Below are positions 59,041 through 64,000 of a stretch of 64,000 nt of DNA, piece by piece. A program made the position numbers and the translations under genes. The notes beneath the pieces were generated by a model that had not been told where the DNA came from, searched no databases, and worked only from the letters and a program-made list of their open reading frames with translations. The stretch spans positions 1 to 64,000 of the forward strand of contig NZ_ABCM01000004.1 of NCBI RefSeq assembly GCF_000170795.1, given 5' to 3'. The stretch comes from Pedobacter sp. BAL39 (GTDB taxonomy: Bacteria > Bacteroidota > Bacteroidia > Sphingobacteriales > Sphingobacteriaceae). Every line of letters starts with the position of its first letter. Positions within the stretch are counted from its first letter, which is position 1.

Positions 59041-62000
59041 ATGTATAGGGAATTTAAACAGCTGGAACTAGCGAAGATAGGAAAAGAAATACTTGATTTT
59101 TGGAAAGCAGAAAACATCTTTGAGAAGAGCATTTCCACGCGTTCGAAGTCAAACCCGTTTACCTTTTACGAAGGCCCGCCTTCTGCAAATGGTATGCCTG
59201 GTATTCACCATGTAATGGCACGCGCCATAAAGGATATTTTTTGCCGTTACAAAACGCTGAAAGGGTTCCAGGTGAAACGCAAAGGCGGATGGGATACGCA
59301 TGGTCTTCCTATCGAGCTTGCTGTGGAAAAGAAACTGGGCATTACAAAGGAAGATATCGGCAAGAAAATTTCTGTAGAAGAATACAACACCGCCTGCCGT
59401 GAGGAGGTGATGAAATACACAGATGTATGGAATGACCTGACGGAAAAGATGGGTTACTGGGTAGATCTTGAAAACCCGTATGTGACTTATGAAAACGACT
59501 ACATCGAGTCGTTGTGGTCTATCCTGAAATCTTTCTACGACAAAGGACTTTTATACAAAGGATATACGGTACAGCCCTATTCACCTGCTGCCGGAACCGG
59601 TCTGAGCTCACATGAACTCAACCAGCCGGGTACTTACAAAATGCTGAAAGATACCACGGTAACGGCACAGTTTTTCCTGAAAAAAGATCAGGAACATGCG
59701 ATGATGCCTGTACTTTTCGATTCGGAGAATGAAGACACCGCCATCATTGCCTGGACGACGACGCCATGGACATTGCCCTCCAATGGCGCCCTTGCCGTTG
59801 GTGAGAAGATCAGCTACGTAAAAGTCAAAACGTTTAACCCATACACCTATCTGCCGGTCAGCCTTGTGCTGGCGAAAGACCTTGTGCAAAAACATTTCAA
59901 GGCTGACGCAAAGGACCTGTCGTTTGAGGATTACAAACCTGGCGACAAGCTGATCCCATGGACGCTGGCAGCAGAATTTACCGGTAAGGAGCTGGTAGGC
60001 CTGAAATACCATCAGCTGATGAATTATGTGACCAATGCGGAGCTCGAAGAAAAAGCCTTCCGTGTGATCCCTGCAGATTATGTGACCACTGAAGATGGTA
60101 CCGGTATCGTGCACATTGCTTCCGTATTTGGTTCAGACGATTTCAGGGTTGCGAAAGAAAGCGGCGTCCCTGCGGTGATGATCAAGGATGAGCAGGGCAA
60201 TGAGCTGCCCCTGGTAGACAAACAGGGTAAGTTTGTTGCAGAGGTGACCGACTTTGCCGGCCGTTATGTAAAAGAAGAATATTATAGCGACGACATCCGT
60301 CAGGCTACAGACTTCAAGCCTACAGATGTGCTGATTGCCATCAAGCTGAAGGAAGACAACAAGGCTTTTGACGTCAAGAAATATGAACACAGTTATCCAC
60401 ATTGCTGGAGAACAGACAAACCCGTGCTTTACTATCCGCTGGACAGCTGGTTCATCAGGACTACTGCCGTAAAGGAAAAGATGGTGGAGCTGAACAAGGG
60501 CATCAACTGGAAACCTGAGGCTACCGGTACAGGGCGCTTCGGCAACTGGCTCGAAAACCTGGTAGACTGGAACCTGTCGCGCTCCCGCTACTGGGGTACT
60601 CCCCTGCCGATCTGGCGTTCTGCCGATGGTCAGGAGGAAAAATGTATCGGTTCCGTTGCGGAGCTGAATGCAGAAATCCAGAAGGCCGTGGAGGCAGGTT
60701 TTATGGCGCCAGGTTTTGAGCTGAAAGACATGCACCGTCCGTATGTGGATGATGTGATCCTGGTATCTCCTACGGGCCAGAAAATGGTACGGGAGCTCGA
60801 CCTGATCGACGTATGGTTTGACAGCGGTGCAATGCCTTATGCGCAATGGCACTTCCCTTTTGAAAATAAAGAAGAATTTGAGCACGCCTACCCGGCAGAT
60901 TTTATCGCCGAAGGCGTAGACCAGACCCGTGGCTGGTTTTTCACCCTGCACGCCATTGCGGTGATGCTGAGTGAGAGCAGCGAGGAGATTAAGGCCATTA
61001 ACACTAAAGTGGGTAACCCTGGGGTGGCCTTCAAAAATGTGGTATCAAACGGTCTGGTGCTGGATAAAAACGGCAATAAAATGTCAAAACGTCTGGGCAA
61101 TGGAGTTGATCCATTCTCGACGATTGAGACCTACAGTGCCGATGCTACCCGCTGGTACATGATCAGCAACGCTTCGCCATGGGACAACCTGAAGTTCAAC
61201 ATGGATGGCCTGGATGAGGTACGCCGGAAGTTTTTCGGAACCTTATACAACACTTATGCTTTCTTTGCGCTATATGCGAACATTGATAAGTTCGAGATTG
61301 ACGTCAATAACCTGACACCTGTTGCTGAACGCAGCGAGCTGGACAGATGGATTTTGTCGTTGTTACAGGCTTTAATTACTGAGGTTGATGAAAGTTATAA
61401 CGCTTATGAGCCGACAAAGGCTTCAAGGGCAATACAGAACTTTGTAGATGAGCACCTGAGCAACTGGTATATCCGTTTATCACGCCGCCGTTTCTGGAAA
61501 GGCGAGATGACTGCAGATAAAAAGGCAGCTTATGAGACCTTGTATACCTGCCTGAATACCATCGCGCAGCTGATGTCACCGGTAGCGCCATTCTTTGCAG
61601 ACTGGCTGTATCAGAACCTGGCGGTGGCAGATAAAAACAATGATGTACAATCGATTCACCTGACTTTGTGGAAGGAAGCAGATCACAGCCTGCTGGATGC
61701 CGCATTGAATGAGCGCATGGAGCTGGCACAGCAGATTTCTTCGATGGTGCTCTCCCTACGCAAGAAATCGGGCATCAATGTTCGTCAGCCATTAGCAAAG
61801 ATCCTTGTCCCGGTACTGGATGAGCAGTTTGCAGCGAAGGTGGAACTGGTAAAAGAATTGATCCTCACGGAAACCAACATCAAGGATATTGAGTATATCA
61901 GAGACACTGCGGGATTCATCAAAAAGAAAATTAAACCAAACTTCAAGGCATTGGGGCCTAAAGTTGGAAAGGACATGAAGTCTGTTGCCGAAGTGATCAG

Positions 62001-62436
62001 CAACCTCGATCAGGAGCAGCTGGCACAGTTTGAGGCAGCGGGTGAGTACGCCATTCCAGGAACGAACTATGTGGTTTCCCTGTCTGATGTAGAGATCATT
62101 GCCGAGGATATTCCTGGATGGCAGGTAACGAATTTAGGCAGTCTGACTGTGGCGCTGGACATCACCATTACGGATGAATTGAAGCAGGAAGGCTTATCGA
62201 GAGAGTTGATCAACCGCATACAGAACCTGAGAAAAGAATTGAACTTTGAGGTTACCGATAGAATTACGGTGAGTTTACAGAACGATAATTTGATAGCAGC
62301 AGCTGTGGCACAAAATAAAACATACATTTGCTCGGAAATTTTATCCGACGATATTAATTTGACAGATAATTTAGGTAACGGAAACAAAATCATCATCGAT
62401 GATGTTGAACTACTCATCTCGATTGAAAAACAATAA
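59041..62436 (+). CDS. ileS: Isoleucyl-tRNA synthetase, type 2-like with GIHH signature
   Basis: 1131 residues from the ATG at 59041; the TTG just before it is not used. Class I core: FYEGPPSANGMPGIHHVMAR, where the HIGH motif is GIHH (residues 54-57), and NKMSKRLGNG for KMSKS. The CP1 editing domain has TWTTPWTLPS-like AWTTTPWTLPSNGALAVGE and EDGTGIVHIASVFGSDDFR. The C-terminal anticodon domain is long, lacks an obvious zinc knuckle and ends ...LLISIEKQ, as in type 2/eukaryote-like enzymes. GxHH in place of HxGH is linked to mupirocin hyper-resistance in type 2 IleS. First gene of a unit with a DksA-like gene and lspA. Confidence 0.95.
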   Translation: MYREFKQLELAKIGKEILDFWKAENIFEKSISTRSKSNPFTFYEGPPSANGMPGIHHVMARAIKDIFCRYKTLKGFQVKRKGGWDTHGLPIELAVEKKLGITKEDIGKKISVEEYNTACREEVMKYTDVWNDLTEKMGYWVDLENPYVTYENDYIESLWSILKSFYDKGLLYKGYTVQPYSPAAGTGLSSHELNQPGTYKMLKDTTVTAQFFLKKDQEHAMMPVLFDSENEDTAIIAWTTTPWTLPSNGALAVGEKISYVKVKTFNPYTYLPVSLVLAKDLVQKHFKADAKDLSFEDYKPGDKLIPWTLAAEFTGKELVGLKYHQLMNYVTNAELEEKAFRVIPADYVTTEDGTGIVHIASVFGSDDFRVAKESGVPAVMIKDEQGNELPLVDKQGKFVAEVTDFAGRYVKEEYYSDDIRQATDFKPTDVLIAIKLKEDNKAFDVKKYEHSYPHCWRTDKPVLYYPLDSWFIRTTAVKEKMVELNKGINWKPEATGTGRFGNWLENLVDWNLSRSRYWGTPLPIWRSADGQEEKCIGSVAELNAEIQKAVEAGFMAPGFELKDMHRPYVDDVILVSPTGQKMVRELDLIDVWFDSGAMPYAQWHFPFENKEEFEHAYPADFIAEGVDQTRGWFFTLHAIAVMLSESSEEIKAINTKVGNPGVAFKNVVSNGLVLDKNGNKMSKRLGNGVDPFSTIETYSADATRWYMISNASPWDNLKFNMDGLDEVRRKFFGTLYNTYAFFALYANIDKFEIDVNNLTPVAERSELDRWILSLLQALITEVDESYNAYEPTKASRAIQNFVDEHLSNWYIRLSRRRFWKGEMTADKKAAYETLYTCLNTIAQLMSPVAPFFADWLYQNLAVADKNNDVQSIHLTLWKEADHSLLDAALNERMELAQQISSMVLSLRKKSGINVRQPLAKILVPVLDEQFAAKVELVKELILTETNIKDIEYIRDTAGFIKKKIKPNFKALGPKVGKDMKSVAEVISNLDQEQLAQFEAAGEYAIPGTNYVVSLSDVEIIAEDIPGWQVTNLGSLTVALDITITDELKQEGLSRELINRIQNLRKELNFEVTDRITVSLQNDNLIAAAVAQNKTYICSEILSDDINLTDNLGNGNKIIIDDVELLISIEKQ

Positions 62437-62441
62437 TTATT

Positions 62442-62825
62442 ATGGAAAAAGCTACAAAAACAAGGTATTCTGATAGTGAACTACAAGAGTTTAAGGACCT
62501 TATTCAGGAGAAATTACGTATGGCCAGGGAAGAATTTCTTTCATTGACCAGTTCATTAAGCAATCCTAACTCCAACGGAACAGAGGATACTTCGGGCACT
62601 TACAAAACGCTGGAAGATGGTTCTGCGACTTTAGAGAAAGAGCAATTGAACCAGCTGGCCGCGCGTCAGAAGAAATTCATTGAAAACCTGGAGGCGGCAT
62701 TGGTACGCATTGAAAACAAAACTTACGGTATTTGTCGTGAGACCGGTAAACTGATTCAGAAAGAGCGTCTGCGCGCGGTGCCGCATGCGACCTTGAGTAT
62801 GGAAGCTAAACTGAAGCAGTCGTAA
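62442..62825 (+). CDS. DksA/TraR-family protein without the zinc cysteines
   Basis: 127 residues. A coiled-coil N-terminal part (SELQEFKDLIQEKLRMAREE) is followed by the DksA-like region FIENLEAALVRIENKTYGIC and RETGKLIQKERLRAVPHATL. Only one of the four zinc-ligand Cys remains (YGICRETG instead of CxxC, then a Ser-containing end). It lies 5 bases after ileS, and its stop overlaps the lspA start (TAATGA). It could bind RNA polymerase like DksA, but this is inference. Confidence 0.85.
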   Translation: MEKATKTRYSDSELQEFKDLIQEKLRMAREEFLSLTSSLSNPNSNGTEDTSGTYKTLEDGSATLEKEQLNQLAARQKKFIENLEAALVRIENKTYGICRETGKLIQKERLRAVPHATLSMEAKLKQS

Positions 62826-63427
62826 TGAAAGGCTATACAAAACCTTTACTGATTATCTTTTTAGTGTTGCTGGCCGACCAGTTGCTGAAGACCTGGATCA
62901 AGACCAATATGTACATCGGCCAGGAGTTTAAGATCGCGGGCAACTGGTTCATCATCCACTTCACGGAAAACAATGGTATGGCTTTCGGACTGGAGTTTGG
63001 GGGAGAGTTTGGCAAGCTGGCCTTGTCGTTGTTCAGGATCGCTGCAGTAGCCGGGATCGGTTACGGCTTGCATTACCTGATTCAGAAGAAATATCACAGG
63101 GGCTTGATCATGAACGTAGCACTGATTTTCTCGGGTGCCGTAGGTAACATCATCGACTCTGTGTTTTATGGAAAGATCTATGGCTACGAAGGCTGGTTTC
63201 ATGGCAGAGTAGTAGACATGTTCTACTTTCCGATTATACAGGGCAACTTCCCTTCCTGGGTTCCTGTATGGGGCGGTGAGGACTTCGTTTTCTTCAGGCC
63301 TGTTTTTAACATTGCAGACGCTGCAATCTCTGTTGGGGTGATCATTATTCTGATTTATCAGAAGACCTACTTTAAGGAAGAGGTTACTGAAGAAATCGGA
63401 CCCAACAATGAAATCGTTGAAGATTAA
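62825..63427 (+). CDS. lspA: Prolipoprotein signal peptidase
   Basis: 200 residues, four transmembrane helices. Conserved LspA motifs are ADQLLKTWIK, FIIHFTENNGMAFGLEFGGE, SGAVGNIIDSVFYGKIYGYE (catalytic Asp), GRVVDMFYFPII and VFNIADAAISVGV with the second catalytic Asp. It removes signal peptides from lipid-modified prolipoproteins at the inner membrane. The C-terminal extension YFKEEVTEEIGPNNEIVED is longer than in enterobacteria. Translation is coupled to the preceding gene. Confidence 0.96.
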   Translation: MKGYTKPLLIIFLVLLADQLLKTWIKTNMYIGQEFKIAGNWFIIHFTENNGMAFGLEFGGEFGKLALSLFRIAAVAGIGYGLHYLIQKKYHRGLIMNVALIFSGAVGNIIDSVFYGKIYGYEGWFHGRVVDMFYFPIIQGNFPSWVPVWGGEDFVFFRPVFNIADAAISVGVIIILIYQKTYFKEEVTEEIGPNNEIVED

Positions 63428-63448
63428 ATTGTATTCTATATATTTTTA

Positions 63449-63487
63449 AACCGGCCGGGTCATGCGCAATGATCCGGCCGGTTTTTT
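63449..63487 (+). terminator. Strong rho-independent terminator after lspA
   Basis: AACCGGCCGG pairs with CCGGCCGGTT around an inner TCAT/ATGA helix, followed by T6. It ends the ileS - dksA-like - lspA transcript. Confidence 0.93.
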
Positions 63488-63633
63488 GTTAGGGATAGCT
63501 TGTTAACTTGTTAAATAAATCAACCTGACGATCAACCCATTACAGAACAATAAAAGAAAATATTAATGAACAGCTATGGAAACGGTATGATATTTACATC
63601 TGATCATTAAACACACAAATAAAAATTACCATT

Positions 63634-64000
63634 ATGAAAAAGTTATTTGCCCTCGCCTTTGTTGCCTTATTCAGTTTAAGCGCCATGGCCCAACAAGTAG
63701 ACCTGCGTAAAAAGATTACCGTAACCGGATCTGCAGAAACAGAAGTGACCCCAGACATCATCTATATTACCATTTCCCTGAAGGAATACCTGAAAGATGG
63801 GAACAGCAAGAAAAAAGTCGAGATCACTACACTGGAAAACCAGTTGTACAGTGCAGTGCAAAGTGCGGGCTTGCCAAAAGAAAACCTGACGATCAACAAT
63901 TTATCAAGTTATACTGCGGCAGCAGAGAAAAAGAAAAATCCGGACTATCTGGCTGGGAAACAATATCGCCTGAAAGTCACAGATCTGAATAAATGGAATG
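63634..64000 (+). CDS. SIMPL-domain (DUF541) exported protein, 3' truncated by the window
   Basis: 122 codons visible from MKKLFALAFVALFSLSAMAQ (signal peptide ending AMAQ). The SIMPL/DUF541 signature is ITVTGSAETEVTPDIIYITI, followed by EITTLENQLYSAVQSAGLPK. Members are periplasmic or outer-membrane proteins of oxidative-stress or adhesion type in other bacteria. The frame is open to the end of the window. Confidence 0.85.
   Translation, partial: MKKLFALAFVALFSLSAMAQQVDLRKKITVTGSAETEVTPDIIYITISLKEYLKDGNSKKKVEITTLENQLYSAVQSAGLPKENLTINNLSSYTAAAEKKKNPDYLAGKQYRLKVTDLNKWN

Noticed and set aside
60133..60951. 272-codon minus-strand frame within ileS
   Set aside because: Lies wholly inside the conserved IleS catalytic and editing domains on the other strand.
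1..64000. CRISPR arrays, complete insertion sequences or replication origin
   Set aside because: No regularly spaced direct repeats with spacers, no transposase with terminal inverted repeats and no DnaA-box cluster were found on reading.

Overview
The window reads as chromosomal DNA of a Bacteroidota member of the family Sphingobacteriaceae, most likely Pedobacter or a close relative. This is inferred from gene content and was not tested by a database search. The main pointers are a DUF6266 protein, two TonB-dependent receptors with carboxypeptidase-like N-terminal domains, a complete ECF sigma / FecR / STN-TonB signalling set, a GH92 mannosidase, a subclass A2 type class A beta-lactamase, and several promoters matching the Bacteroidota form TTG-N18/21-TAnnTTTG.

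Layout. 1-13 kb is mostly housekeeping: the 3' end of a plug-domain protein, a PadR-PspC pair, a DisA-like sensor, a TonB receptor divergent from a DtxR-type metal regulator with two matching palindromes between them, a DUF2130 protein, rlmF, an SDR, dgkA and recO. At 13.2-13.5 kb a consensus promoter precedes two identical tRNA-Val(TAC) genes. 13.5-22.5 kb is a leftward block of ECF sigma, FecR anti-sigma, a 1092-residue STN-TonB receptor and two exported proteins, preceded by an S41 protease. 22.9-36 kb is accessory: a pterin dehydratase, a beta-lactamase, DUF6266, DUF2238, an acyl-CoA dehydrogenase, a GntR-regulated ABC operon, an Rpn-like nuclease, a siderophore-interacting protein with a mini-ORF, an AraC regulator and a GH92 mannosidase.

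The most interesting region is 36.5-43.1 kb, a lasso-peptide locus. It holds an asparagine-synthetase-like cyclase, a PqqD-like B1 protein, a transglutaminase-like B2 protease, an HPr-kinase-like tailoring kinase and a sulfotransferase. A 58-codon precursor gene (42453-42629), too short for ordinary ORF calling, has its own consensus promoter and ends in Tyr-Val-Ser. The kinase suggests C-terminal serine phosphorylation as described for paeninodin. The sulfotransferase suggests a second modification, possibly on the same tail. The ABC exporter expected after B2 is a frameshifted, truncated pseudogene, and relics of a CapD-like protein, a second small ORF and a methyltransferase surround the locus.

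Downstream are a class I methyltransferase and, convergent to it, an operon of three phage-tail-collar (MdpB-like) proteins plus a formyltransferase (43.2-47.1 kb). A TMEM220-like protein and a full eboA-F operon follow (47.7-54.4 kb). The window ends with a PQQ-type sugar dehydrogenase with a cytochrome c domain, a Tat-exported phospholipase C, ileS with the unusual GIHH signature, a zinc-less DksA/TraR-like protein, lspA and the start of a SIMPL-domain protein.
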